A stretch of 64,000 nucleotides of DNA. It comes from Pseudomonas mendocina (GTDB lineage: Bacteria; Pseudomonadota; Gammaproteobacteria; Pseudomonadales; Pseudomonadaceae). The translations under genes were made by a program, and so were the position numbers. This document shows positions 17,565 to 25,305 of the stretch, piece after piece. Below the pieces are notes generated by a model, which was not told the DNA's origin, ran no database searches, and saw nothing but the letters and a program-made list of their open reading frames with translations. Each line of letters opens with the position of its first letter. Position 1 is the first letter of the stretch. The DNA is taken from NCBI RefSeq assembly GCF_003008615.1, contig NZ_CP027657.1:4526001-4590000 (forward strand). Direction: 5' to 3'.

Positions 17565-18477
17565 CTTCAAAGCCCCCGCTGCCGAGCAGATGCTGCTGCG
17601 CGGCCTGTTGCGCGGCTTTCTGCGCCTGTTCTTCCGCGGCCTGGTGCGGCCGCCGATGCCGGTGGCCGGGCAGCGTCGGGTGCTGCGTGCACTCACCACC
17701 ATCACTCTGACGCCGCGCGGGGTCAGCCGCAGTGCTGCGACCTTGGCCGGACGCCCCTGCGAGTGGCATCGACCGCCTGCCAGCAACGGCAGCGTGCTGC
17801 TCTACCTGCACGGCGGCGCCTTCATGATCGGTGGGCCGGATACGCACCGCGGCATCTGCGCCAGTCTGGCTAAGCGCGGTGCTCTGGAGGTCTGCGCGCT
17901 GGATTACCGCCTGGCGCCGGAGCATCCCTATCCGGCGGCGCGCGATGATGTGGTGGCGGCTTACCAGGCGCTGCTGGAAGCGGGCTATCGACCGCAGCAG
18001 ATCGCCATTGGTGGCGATTCGGCTGGCGGCAACCTGAGCCTGGTCGGTTGCCTGCGCCTCATCGAGCTCGGCTTGCCGGCGCCCGCCGCGCTGGTGTGCT
18101 TCTCGCCGGCCACCGATTTCACTGGCGAACAGATGCACGAGCCGCCAGCCGGCGATCCGCTGATCCACCCCAGCTGGATCGAACAGGCTGCCGAGCTGTA
18201 TTGCCCGGCCGATCTGCCGCGCAACGACCCAGGCATGTCGCCGGTGTTCGCCGACCTCAGCCGCCTGCCACCGACACTGATTCAGGTGGGGGAGGACGAG
18301 TTGTTGCTCAACGACAGCCTGCGCCTGGCCGAGCGCGCCAAGGCGGCCGGGGTGAACGTGCGCCTGGAGCGTTATCCGGGGCTGTGGCACGTGTTCCAGG
18401 CGCACGTCGGTATGTTGCGTGCGGCGGATTACGCCATTGCCCGCGTGGTGGCCTTTCTGCGTGAGCGGGGCATGTGA
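17548..18477 (+). CDS. HSL-family alpha/beta hydrolase (esterase)
   Basis: 309 residues from the ATG at 17548, overlapping the end of the monooxygenase gene by 17 bases. The hormone-sensitive-lipase signature HGGAF is at 88-92 and the nucleophile motif GDSAGG at 156-161 (S158). An Asp in VGEDELLLND and a His in GLWHVFQAH complete the triad. It would hydrolyse the ester or lactone made by the upstream Baeyer-Villiger enzyme. A GGAG lies about 12 bases before the start, inside the upstream gene. Confidence 0.88.
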   Translation: MTASADFKAPAAEQMLLRGLLRGFLRLFFRGLVRPPMPVAGQRRVLRALTTITLTPRGVSRSAATLAGRPCEWHRPPASNGSVLLYLHGGAFMIGGPDTHRGICASLAKRGALEVCALDYRLAPEHPYPAARDDVVAAYQALLEAGYRPQQIAIGGDSAGGNLSLVGCLRLIELGLPAPAALVCFSPATDFTGEQMHEPPAGDPLIHPSWIEQAAELYCPADLPRNDPGMSPVFADLSRLPPTLIQVGEDELLLNDSLRLAERAKAAGVNVRLERYPGLWHVFQAHVGMLRAADYAIARVVAFLRERGM

Positions 18478-19238
18478 TGAACAACATCCTCATCAGCGGC
18501 GCTGCATCGGGCATTGGCGCCGCCACCGCGCGGCTGTTTCACGCGCGGGGCTGGCGGGTCGGGTTACTGGATGTTGATGAAAAGGCACTGGAGGCCTTGG
18601 CCGCCGAACTGGGCGGTGCCTGGCATGCGTCGCTGGATGTAGTCGATGCCGCGGCTGTGAAAGTCGCGCTGGCCGACTTCTGCACGCAGAGCGGCGGCCA
18701 GTTGCGCCTGCTGTTCAACGGCGCGGGCATTCTGCGCACCGGTGCCTTCGCCGATATCGAACTGGAGCAGCACACGCGCCTGGTACAGATCAATGTGCTC
18801 GGCGTGCTCAACCTCTGCCATGCGGCATTCACCTATCTCAAGGCAACGCCAGAGGCGCAGGTGATCAACATGGGCTCGGCCTCGGGGCTCTACGGCGTGC
18901 CACAGCTCGCCAGTTACTCGGCCAGCAAGTTCGCCGTACGCGGCCTGACCGAGGCGCTGGAGCTGGAATGGCGCGAATACGGCATCCGCGTGGGTGACCT
19001 GATGCCGCCATTCGTCGACACGCCGATGGTGCGCAGCCAGGCGCAGCGTCCGCCAGTGATGCGTCGTCTGGGCGTGCGCCTGGACGCTGTGCAGATCGCC
19101 GAAGCGGCCTGGAAGCAGGCCCACGCCAGCATCGTGCATCGCCCGGTGGGGCTGCAGTTCGGGCTGCTGTTTTCCCTTGGGCAGATCACGCCTGGCTGGA
19201 TCAACAGGTTGCTAATGGGCTGGCTCAGTCGCCCATGA
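18477..19238 (+). CDS. Short-chain dehydrogenase/reductase
   Basis: 253 residues from ATG 18477, which overlaps the preceding TGA; a GTG at 18474 is an alternative. The Rossmann motif GAASGIG is at 8-14, NGAG at 81-84, the catalytic Ser near 134-136, and Y147xxxK151 in SYSASKFA. All catalytic residues are intact. In this operon it could oxidise a secondary alcohol to the ketone used by the monooxygenase, or handle the alcohol released by the esterase. The C-terminal ~40 residues are hydrophobic and may associate with the membrane. Confidence 0.88.
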   Translation: MNNILISGAASGIGAATARLFHARGWRVGLLDVDEKALEALAAELGGAWHASLDVVDAAAVKVALADFCTQSGGQLRLLFNGAGILRTGAFADIELEQHTRLVQINVLGVLNLCHAAFTYLKATPEAQVINMGSASGLYGVPQLASYSASKFAVRGLTEALELEWREYGIRVGDLMPPFVDTPMVRSQAQRPPVMRRLGVRLDAVQIAEAAWKQAHASIVHRPVGLQFGLLFSLGQITPGWINRLLMGWLSRP

Positions 19239-19557
19239 GTTCGGGCGAGGCGTTCAGGCTGGCCAATTGCCGCCGGTCGTCGGCTTTGTCACAAAGGCTT
19301 TCTGGACGACACCAATCTCGCGTTTAGCGGCTACTCTTGAGGTGACGGTTCTCAGCCCGGTGTTCTGCCGGGCAGTCGTCGATACGCTTGCAGTAGACAC
19401 ATCGAGCACCTGCTCGATTCTCGGGGCGGCGCCAATTGGGTGCCTCTGAAAACGCAGGCCGTTTTCAGGGTTTCCTGGTAGGAGCCGCGACACCGTCCAA
19501 AGGGCGGTCGCATTGGGAAAGCGGTTAATCCATCCATAGCCTGAGAGGGGGTCGTTT
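19239..19557. other. Intergenic region upstream of the RraB-like gene
   Basis: 319 bp without a convincing gene. It contains a perfect 9-bp inverted repeat CTGAAAACG/CGTTTTCAG (19446-19468, loop 5), not followed by a T-run, and a strong GAGGGGG ribosome binding site just before 19558. The transcript leader of the next gene may be structured. Confidence 0.5.
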
Positions 19558-19902
19558 ATGAGCACAGCCTTCCACGAAGACTCCAGCACGTCGGTGCTGC
19601 GTCGGATGAAAGAAGGGGGATTCGACTTCGCCCAGTTTCACCCGATCGAGTTCTACGCCATCTTTCCCGACGAAGAACGGGCCAGAATGGCGGCCAGAAA
19701 CTTTCGCGGCGAGTCGCTCAACGCCCAGATATCCGCCCGCGAGGACGGTATCTGGCACCTGCAAATCAGCAAGGTGATGTACGCCACCCATGCCGGTATC
19801 GGCGAGTTCGAACATGACCTGGAGTCCATCGTCGTCCCGCTGGGCGGCAAGATGGATGGCTGGGGCGTTACCCAGGAGGTGAAAGCGTCAGCCATGCGTT
19901 AG
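19558..19902 (+). CDS. RraB-like (regulator of ribonuclease E) domain protein
   Basis: 114 residues. The sequence MKEGGFDFAQFHPIEFYAIF, followed by FPDEERARMAA and a ferredoxin-like alternation of strands ending in GMGV-type WGVTQEV, matches the RraB fold: a small acidic protein that inhibits RNase E in E. coli. Canonical RraB is slightly longer and carries an acidic tail that is missing here. It is a free-standing gene with a strong RBS. RNase E inhibition is inferred from the family only. Confidence 0.75.
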   Translation: MSTAFHEDSSTSVLRRMKEGGFDFAQFHPIEFYAIFPDEERARMAARNFRGESLNAQISAREDGIWHLQISKVMYATHAGIGEFEHDLESIVVPLGGKMDGWGVTQEVKASAMR

Positions 19903-19920
19903 GGAAACACTGAAAAGTTG

Positions 19921-19993
19921 TCATGCCCGCACAGGCGGGCATCCAGAACCCGCGAATTATCTGGGCTCCCGCCTTCGCGGGAGTGACGATAGA
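19921..19993. repeat. Paired CCCGC-GCGGG repeat
   Basis: TGCCCGCACAGGCGGGCA (19924-19941) and GGCTCCCGCCTTCGCGGGAG (19964-19983) are small palindromes facing each other. A second copy of the same arrangement is at 23307-23372. Confidence 0.6.
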
Positions 19994-20046
19994 TGACTTT
20001 TTCAGTACATCCACAAGTGCGGATGCAGCGGCGTCCATCAGCTCAG

Positions 20047-20074
20047 ACCATCGGCCGGTTGTCCGGCCGATGGT
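20047..20074 (+). terminator. Possible terminator hairpin
   Basis: Perfect 12-bp stem ACCATCGGCCGG/CCGGCCGATGGT with a TTGT loop, followed only by TTC. It is stable but has a short T-run. It could end the RraB-like transcript before the glutamine amidotransferase gene. Confidence 0.5.
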
Positions 20075-20138
20075 TTCAAACTCCAGCCCACCTCGACTTG
20101 CCAATCCTTCTCGCGCAGACTTCGCGGCGGAGGTGCTC

Positions 20139-20846
20139 ATGGCCGATGTTCTGATCCTGACTCATATCGATTATTGCCCGCCCGCTCACCTGGCGCAGGT
20201 GCTGCAGGCGCGTGGCTGCAGCTTCGACGTGTTGCGTGTCGATCTGGGTGAACTGCACGGTTACGACCTGGAGCGGTCCAAGGCGGTTGCCGTGATGGGT
20301 GGGCCGATGAGCGTCAACGACCCACTGCCCTGGATCGCCGACGAAGTGGCGGCGCTGCAGCGTTTTATCGAGCGCGATATCCCCCTCATCGGTCACTGCC
20401 TGGGCGGCCAGTTGCTGGCCAAGGCACTGGGTGCCAGCATTCGTCGCATGCCTTATACCGAAGCGGGTTGGCAGCTCATGCAGCGTCGCCCGGAGGCCGT
20501 CGATAGCCCCTGGTTGGCGCATTTGCCTGAAGCGTTCGGCATTTTCCAGTGGCATGGCGACACCTTCGCGCTACCAGACGGCGCTCAGCCGCTGCTGAGC
20601 AGCCGCTGGTGCGACAATCAGGCCTTCGCGTGGGGGGACAAGGTGCTGGCGTTGCAAGGGCATCCGGAAATGACCCAGGCATTGATCGAGCTCTGGCTCG
20701 ACGATTGGGCACATCTGCTCGATGCCAGCCAGCCCAGTCAGCAGAGCATCGCCGACATGCGGGAAGACTTGACTGGGAAGGTCAGGGCGCTGAATCAGGT
20801 CGCCGAGGGTTTCTACACGCACTGGCTGAAACTGGCCGAGCTTTGA
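20139..20846 (+). CDS. Class I glutamine amidotransferase (GATase1) protein
   Basis: 235 residues from the ATG at 20139, preceded by GGAGG. The triglutamyl-type triad is complete: C87 in IGHCLGGQLL, and H175/E177 in QGHPEMT. PMSVNDPLPW is the family oxyanion-side loop. Stand-alone proteins of this type are related to GMP synthase glutaminase domains and to gamma-glutamyl hydrolases of the PuuD kind. No acceptor synthetase is adjacent, so the natural substrate is unknown. Confidence 0.87.
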   Translation: MADVLILTHIDYCPPAHLAQVLQARGCSFDVLRVDLGELHGYDLERSKAVAVMGGPMSVNDPLPWIADEVAALQRFIERDIPLIGHCLGGQLLAKALGASIRRMPYTEAGWQLMQRRPEAVDSPWLAHLPEAFGIFQWHGDTFALPDGAQPLLSSRWCDNQAFAWGDKVLALQGHPEMTQALIELWLDDWAHLLDASQPSQQSIADMREDLTGKVRALNQVAEGFYTHWLKLAEL

Positions 20847-20951
20847 CGTCTGTTAGTCACGGGGCGCGACGCCTAAAGATCGGCCTGAGGCTATGCCGCA
20901 GGGGCCCAACATCGGTGTGAAGTCTTTGCCGCGCGCTGGCGTTTCCAGCTT

Positions 20952-21290
20952 CTACGGCCCCCAATAATTGAAGTAGTAGATGTTGCCGGGTTTGATCTCG
21001 ATATCGATCTCCCCGCCGCACTTGATCGTGCGCGTCCCCGGCATGACTTCCCCTGCCTCGTGAAGCAGGTGAGGCCAGCGATTGCCATCTACCGAGAGCG
21101 GCCCGCAGCCACCACCGTTATCGTGTTCAATCACCAGATACGTCTTGCCGTCCGTGGATGGCTTGTAGCGGCCTCTGAGCTCATAAGTGGCATCCGCATC
21201 GGTAGAGGCGATGTTCACCAGCAAAAACGCCACTGCAATCACAAGAGCGGCGCCGAGGACGATCAGCAGATACTTGAGTGCTCGCATCAT
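20952..21290 (-). CDS. Membrane-anchored hypothetical protein
   Basis: 112 residues (or 111 from the second Met). An N-terminal hydrophobic helix (LLIVLGAALVIAVAFLLVNI) is followed by a ~75-residue beta-rich domain with two cysteines (GGGCGPL and IKCGGE) that could form a disulfide in the periplasm. No family was recognised. Confidence 0.6.
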   Translation of the reverse strand: MMRALKYLLIVLGAALVIAVAFLLVNIASTDADATYELRGRYKPSTDGKTYLVIEHDNGGGCGPLSVDGNRWPHLLHEAGEVMPGTRTIKCGGEIDIEIKPGNIYYFNYWGP

Positions 21291-21312
21291 TGGCTGCAGA
21301 GCTTGCTCGATT

Positions 21313-21849
21313 TCATAGCTCTTCAGGGATCAACATCAGTAGATCGGTCACCCCGACATCCACACCCGCCTGGCTCAGTAGCGTCGTGACCTGGCCGCGG
21401 TGATGCGTCTGATGGTTGAACAGGTGCATCAACAGGGCGAAGAAATTCCTTCGCGCTTCCACGCCTTTCATATTGCGATAGCTGAGCGGCTGATCCAGTT
21501 GCTCTTCGCGAATTTCCTGCGCCAAGGCTTCGATGCAGGCATCCAGTCGTTGGCGCAGTACCCGCAGTTCACGGATATCCGCTGCCATCGGCTGATCCAG
21601 GCGTTCTGGTTTGTTCAGCGTGTCGAGTGCCGCTAGCGCCTGGTAACCGGCTGGATGAAAGGTGTAACGACCAAGCCAGATCCGGTCGGCCACCACCAGA
21701 TGATTGAGTGTGCCCAGAATCGAACCGAAGAATGCATTACGCTCGGCGCTCAGCGCCTCGTCGGACAGGCTGGATGCAGCAGCGTAGAGCCGTTCGTTCA
21801 TCCAGGCGTTGTAGCGGGACATCAGGCGGATATGGTCGATTCTCTGCAT
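21313..21849 (-). CDS. DinB-family protein
   Basis: 178 residues in the DinB four-helix fold. The metal triad is visible: H50 (LNHLVVAD), H146 and H150 (FNHQTHHRGQ). DinB/YfiT proteins are metal-binding and often act as thiol- or bacillithiol-type transferases, but most have no known substrate. Its neighbours are a GNAT acetyltransferase and an SDR on the same strand. Confidence 0.87.
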   Translation of the reverse strand: MQRIDHIRLMSRYNAWMNERLYAAASSLSDEALSAERNAFFGSILGTLNHLVVADRIWLGRYTFHPAGYQALAALDTLNKPERLDQPMAADIRELRVLRQRLDACIEALAQEIREEQLDQPLSYRNMKGVEARRNFFALLMHLFNHQTHHRGQVTTLLSQAGVDVGVTDLLMLIPEEL

Positions 21850-21871
21850 GGATTCACCTGTTGTTCACGAA

Positions 21872-22435
21872 TTACCGGTGGCTATGGCGGCTGCGCCAGT
21901 CTTCTTTCAGCAACCCGTAGAGTGCCGAGTCCGACACTTGCCCGTCGATGATCCAGCGCTGGCGCAGCAACCCTTCCTGGCTGAAGCCCAGGCGCTGCAG
22001 AGCACGACCGGAGGCGCTGTTGGTTGGGTCGATTTCAGCCTCGACGCGATTCAGACCCAGGGTTTCGAAAGCATGGCGCAGTAGCTCGCCAGCCGCTTCC
22101 TGAACGTAACCCTTGCCCCAGGCAGACGATGCGATGCCAAAACCGATCTCCGCACGACGCGATTCCGGCTGGTAGTTGAACAGCAGGCATTTGCCGATCA
22201 GCTCGGCGCTTTCCCTGTCGACGATAGCCAGGGTCAGGCGTTGGCCATCGTGCATGGCCTGTTGCTCGGCGCGGATGAAATCCTGCGCTACGGCTTCGGA
22301 GTTCCAGGGTGGCGTGTTCCAGTACTGCATGACCTGAGGATCGGAAAAAATCGCGAACAGCGCCGAAGCGTCCGCTGCTTGCAGAGGGCGCAGCTGGAGG
22401 CGATTGGTTGTCAGTGTCACGGAAAGATCAGGCAT
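21872..22435 (-). CDS. GNAT N-acetyltransferase (RimJ/RimL type)
   Basis: 187 residues. The acetyl-CoA binding segment is ASSAWGKGYVQEAAGELL, followed by NRVEAEIDPTNSASGRALQR and LGFSQEG, the standard C-terminal half of RimJ/RimL-like acetyltransferases. These acetylate protein N-termini, ribosomal proteins or small amines. The acceptor is unknown. Confidence 0.87.
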   Translation of the reverse strand: MPDLSVTLTTNRLQLRPLQAADASALFAIFSDPQVMQYWNTPPWNSEAVAQDFIRAEQQAMHDGQRLTLAIVDRESAELIGKCLLFNYQPESRRAEIGFGIASSAWGKGYVQEAAGELLRHAFETLGLNRVEAEIDPTNSASGRALQRLGFSQEGLLRQRWIIDGQVSDSALYGLLKEDWRSRHSHR

Positions 22436-22449
22436 GGGTTCCCTTGTAT

Positions 22450-23151
22450 TCAGAAGCGCTCGTCGGCAATGGCGGGCAGCACCAGCTCGCGCACGTAACT
22501 GGCATCGGAAAGGCTCAGCAGGGTTCGCACCAGGGCGACGACATCGTGCAGCGGAATCAGCTGGCCTTCGCCGTTTTGCGCAGCCTGTTCGACCGGGGTT
22601 TGCAGACCATCCTGGGTGTTGAGATAGCCCAGCTGCAGGCAGGTGACGGCCAGACGCTGATCGCGAAAGCCCTCGCGCAGGCTCTCTGCGATGCCTTTAA
22701 GGGCGAACTTGCTGGCGCCGAAGGTGACTTCCGGGCGGCCACTTTGCGGCAGGGCCGAGGTGGAGCCGGTCAGGATCAGTTGCGGCTTGGCGCCGCCGAG
22801 CAGGCGCGGTAGCAGGCGTTTGAGCAGCAGCAAGGTCGCGCCGATATTGACGCTGACCATCTCGAGAATCTGTGCGTCGTCGTCCAGCAGAAAGCTGTAA
22901 TCATCCTCGAACGCACGAGCTTCCCAGATCCCCAGGTTGTAGATGATCGCGTCCAGATGCTGTGGCGCCTGGGCTTCGATGGCGTCCACTGCCCGCAGAG
23001 GATCACTCATGTCCGCTTCGATCCACTGGATATCCGTGGCCAGGTCGGCCGGGCGGCTACGCGAAATCCCGATCAGCTCGTGGCTTGGTGCCAAACCTTC
23101 TACCAACGCACGGCCGAGACCTCGGCTCGCACCGATCACCATGATTCGCAT
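22450..23151 (-). CDS. SDR-fold protein with Phe replacing the catalytic Tyr
   Basis: 233 residues. The cofactor motif GASRGLG is at 7-13, YNLG at 71-74 in place of NNAG, and Ser at 130/132. At the YxxxK position it reads FGASK: F144 with K148 retained. The codon at 22720-22722 is TTC, so the change is unambiguous in this sequence. Classical SDR oxidoreduction needs the Tyr, so it may be a non-catalytic NAD(P)-binding protein or use altered chemistry. The lineage resembles C-factor-like SDRs. Confidence 0.8.
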   Translation of the reverse strand: MRIMVIGASRGLGRALVEGLAPSHELIGISRSRPADLATDIQWIEADMSDPLRAVDAIEAQAPQHLDAIIYNLGIWEARAFEDDYSFLLDDDAQILEMVSVNIGATLLLLKRLLPRLLGGAKPQLILTGSTSALPQSGRPEVTFGASKFALKGIAESLREGFRDQRLAVTCLQLGYLNTQDGLQTPVEQAAQNGEGQLIPLHDVVALVRTLLSLSDASYVRELVLPAIADERF

Positions 23152-23306
23152 CGCATGACTCCTTGGGTGGTTCGTGGATCATCCATGACTCAGGCGAAAG
23201 CGTTGCTCGCCCGAGAAGGGAAGGGCTGGGACGTTAATGGTGGAACTGGCGACGGGTCAAACGGGATATGCCAGGCAAGCACTTATCGTGTGAGGATTGC
23301 TCTCAC

Positions 23307-23372
23307 CGTCACTCCCGCGCAGGCGGGAGCCCAGAGAGCTGTTCTGGGTTCCCGCCTGCGCGGGAACGACGG
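23307..23372. repeat. Paired CCCGC-GCGGG repeat, second copy
   Basis: CACTCCCGCGCAGGCGGGAG and GTTCCCGCCTGCGCGGGAAC are adjacent palindromes separated by about 15 bases. They match the pattern at 19921-19993 and lie in the 257-bp gap between the SDR and VOC genes. Confidence 0.6.
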
Positions 23373-23408
23373 TCGCTGCAGGTGATACAGGCTCGCAGAT
23401 GGTGGCGA

Positions 23409-23771
23409 CTACTGACCGTCCGGCTCCGACCATACGGCAAACTCGTTGCCGCCCGGCTCGACGAAGTGAAAGCGTCTGCCTCCGGGGAAGGAAAAGATCG
23501 GTTTGACGACTTCCCCGCCGGCGGTTTCGACCTTGGCCAGGGTGTCTTCCAATTGGGCGCTGTAGAACACGATCAGTGCGCTGCCGTTGTCGCTGCGTGC
23601 GGACATCTCGGCGCTGAAGAAACCGCCATCCAGGCCTTCGTTGGCGAAGGCTGCGTACTCGGGGCCGTAATCCGTGAATCGCCAGCCGAATGCGGCCTGG
23701 AAGAAGGCTTTGGTAGCCGGCAGATCGCGGGTTGGGTATTCGACGTAGTTGATCTTCTCGTGGGCAGGCAT
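23409..23771 (-). CDS. VOC-family (glyoxalase/bleomycin-resistance fold) protein
   Basis: 120 residues from the ATG at 23771, preceded by AAGGA. It has two beta-alpha-beta-beta-beta modules: INYVEYPTRDLPATKAFFQA ... and YSAQLEDTLAKVETAGGEVV ... FVEPGGNEFAVWS. It is of the small single-chain type that acts as a dimer, often metal dependent. It is probably a lyase or binding protein; the substrate is unknown. Confidence 0.87.
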   Translation of the reverse strand: MPAHEKINYVEYPTRDLPATKAFFQAAFGWRFTDYGPEYAAFANEGLDGGFFSAEMSARSDNGSALIVFYSAQLEDTLAKVETAGGEVVKPIFSFPGGRRFHFVEPGGNEFAVWSEPDGQ

Positions 23772-23802
23772 GCCGGGTTCCTTGGCAGTGAAAGAGTGGG
23801 AG

Positions 23803-24039
23803 TTACTGACGTGATTTGGCCAGGTCGATGGCGGCCTGGATAGCTGCACGTGCTTGCGGACTGTTTTTCCAGCAGGTCGAGCCAAGCTGACCGGCTACTG
23901 CAGTGACGATATCGCTGACGCTGGCTTCGGCCAGTTCCTGAAGCGAGTTGATGCCGATCTGTTCAAGGCGCTGTACGACGGTCGGGCCTACGCCTTTAAC
24001 GTTCAGAAGGGCTTGGTGTTCATCGGTTGGGAAGGGCAT
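23803..24039 (-). CDS. Helix-hairpin-helix protein
   Basis: 78 residues. LLNVKGVGPTVVQRLEQIGI is a clear helix-hairpin-helix, followed by SLQELAEASVSDIVTAVAG, a second helical pair as in Cdd1-like (pathogenicity-locus) proteins. It likely binds DNA non-specifically or mediates protein contacts. It is upstream of the VOC gene on the same strand, with a 31-base gap. Confidence 0.75.
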   Translation of the reverse strand: MPFPTDEHQALLNVKGVGPTVVQRLEQIGINSLQELAEASVSDIVTAVAGQLGSTCWKNSPQARAAIQAAIDLAKSRQ

Positions 24040-24128
24040 TGGGCTGGGACCGAATAATGAGTCGGGGAGTTAAGCGGAGCGCTACCCACCCGAAGGGCTA
24101 TCAGTTTGTGGCCGAGAGCAGTGGGAAA

Positions 24129-24695
24129 TCAGATTCCACTACCGATCTTGTTACCGAGCTTTATATCCAGCTCGTACAGAATACGGTCGGCCTCCTCGAA
24201 CGGTAATTTTGGACTGGCTAGCCTGTGTAAGGCGTCGAGATAGTCGAAGTAGATGTCGCAGGAGATGCTCAAGTATCGCTTGTTCAGCTTCTGAGGCTTG
24301 GTTGGGTATTTGGCTTTGCCGGGATGGATGATTCGATAGACGCGATCATCGATGATCTGAAATACCGACGGATTCAAGAACCTGAGAATCGTCGAGGCCA
24401 TTGGCAGTGCGATTCCGGAGGTCTTCAACAGCTTTTGCAGGACAGGTTCGGCTTGCCGGTGTTCTGTAGCTTTAAGTGTCCCGACACACTTGAGTTCGTC
24501 CAGCAGATCATTCTGGATATTCGGAAAGCGATTGAGCTTCCACAGAACGATTTCGTAGAAGGTTTTGATATCAAGATCTTCTGGTTTGAGCGTATCAAGC
24601 TTCGTAGTCAACTCGCCCTGGTAGCTGTACTCGTCCAGTAATGCCCTGGGGTCGTCGCCCCATATATGTTTGTATTTGGAGATGAGCTCAGTCAT
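24129..24695 (-). CDS. Uncharacterised protein with HhH-glycosylase-like segment, low GC
   Basis: 188 residues from the ATG at 24695, preceded by AGGA. The central part, SGIALPMASTILRFLNPSVF followed by QIIDDRVYRII, resembles the hairpin and Asp region of HhH-GPD-like uncharacterised proteins, but the family assignment is tentative. The C-terminal part is Lys-rich. GC content is visibly lower than in neighbouring genes, which suggests recent acquisition. DNA repair or defence roles are guesses only. Confidence 0.6.
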   Translation of the reverse strand: MTELISKYKHIWGDDPRALLDEYSYQGELTTKLDTLKPEDLDIKTFYEIVLWKLNRFPNIQNDLLDELKCVGTLKATEHRQAEPVLQKLLKTSGIALPMASTILRFLNPSVFQIIDDRVYRIIHPGKAKYPTKPQKLNKRYLSISCDIYFDYLDALHRLASPKLPFEEADRILYELDIKLGNKIGSGI

Positions 24696-24785
24696 CCGGT
24701 GTTCCTCATGAGGTCTGACGAGCAAGCAAGGGGGAAAGCGCTGTGCTTAGCCACCCGCAATGGCGTCCGCGAGTGAAGCGCAGCA

Positions 24786-25055
24786 TCATGCTGTCGCCAT
24801 TGACCAGACTTGGAACCCGACGGAGCAGAATAGTCCGATGATGACGAGGGATCTGTCTGTGAAGCTTTTGGCTGAGCGTGCCGACAGTGCGGCGAGAAGG
24901 ATGCCTACCGACGCACCGGTGTTCGCGATGGCGAAGCTCCTTTCATAGCTGCTGAACCAGAATGCAACTGCGCAGATGATGAGTGCGACCAACAGAAGCA
25001 CGAGTATCGAGTTGAAAAAAATGAGCACGTAGTTTTTGTCTTCGCTGGTGTCCAT
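24786..25055 (-). CDS. Two-span membrane protein, low GC, unknown
   Basis: 89 residues. Two membrane helices (roughly 9-33, FFNSILVLLLVALIICAVAF, and 42-60 or 68-85) are joined by a short loop with Arg residues. No family was recognised. It shares the reduced GC of the preceding gene and is probably part of the same acquired patch. Confidence 0.5.
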   Translation of the reverse strand: MDTSEDKNYVLIFFNSILVLLLVALIICAVAFWFSSYERSFAIANTGASVGILLAALSARSAKSFTDRSLVIIGLFCSVGFQVWSMATA

Positions 25056-25270
25056 GCGAGAAAAGTCCCTGTGACGTTTACTTCTTAGTTGGGTGCGTCG
25101 CTAGCAGGATGGACAGCGTTCCGCGTATCCGTCTGCAAGGGTATTAGCATCAACAAGTGAGGCCGCGGGCAGTTTATACACCAGTCCATATAACGACTGG
25201 CAAGTGGCAATGGCGCGCGCCGGCGCGAGGTAGAGAGCCGGCGGCGGTTTGCGTGTGGTGACAGGTGAGC

Positions 25271-25302
25271 AAAGGCGCAGCGGCTCAGCCGCTGCGCCTT
25301 TT
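25271..25302 (-). terminator. Terminator hairpin after aer
   Basis: 14-bp stem AAAGGCGCAGCGGC/GCCGCTGCGCCTTT around TCA, immediately downstream of the aer stop codon. The flanking A and T runs make it usable in both directions; the T-run on the minus strand is only three bases. Confidence 0.7.
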
Positions 25303-25305
25303 GTT

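Noticed and set aside
16059..17786. Minus-strand open frame of 575 codons
   Set aside because: Antisense to the Baeyer-Villiger monooxygenase, which has all cofactor motifs and codon usage.
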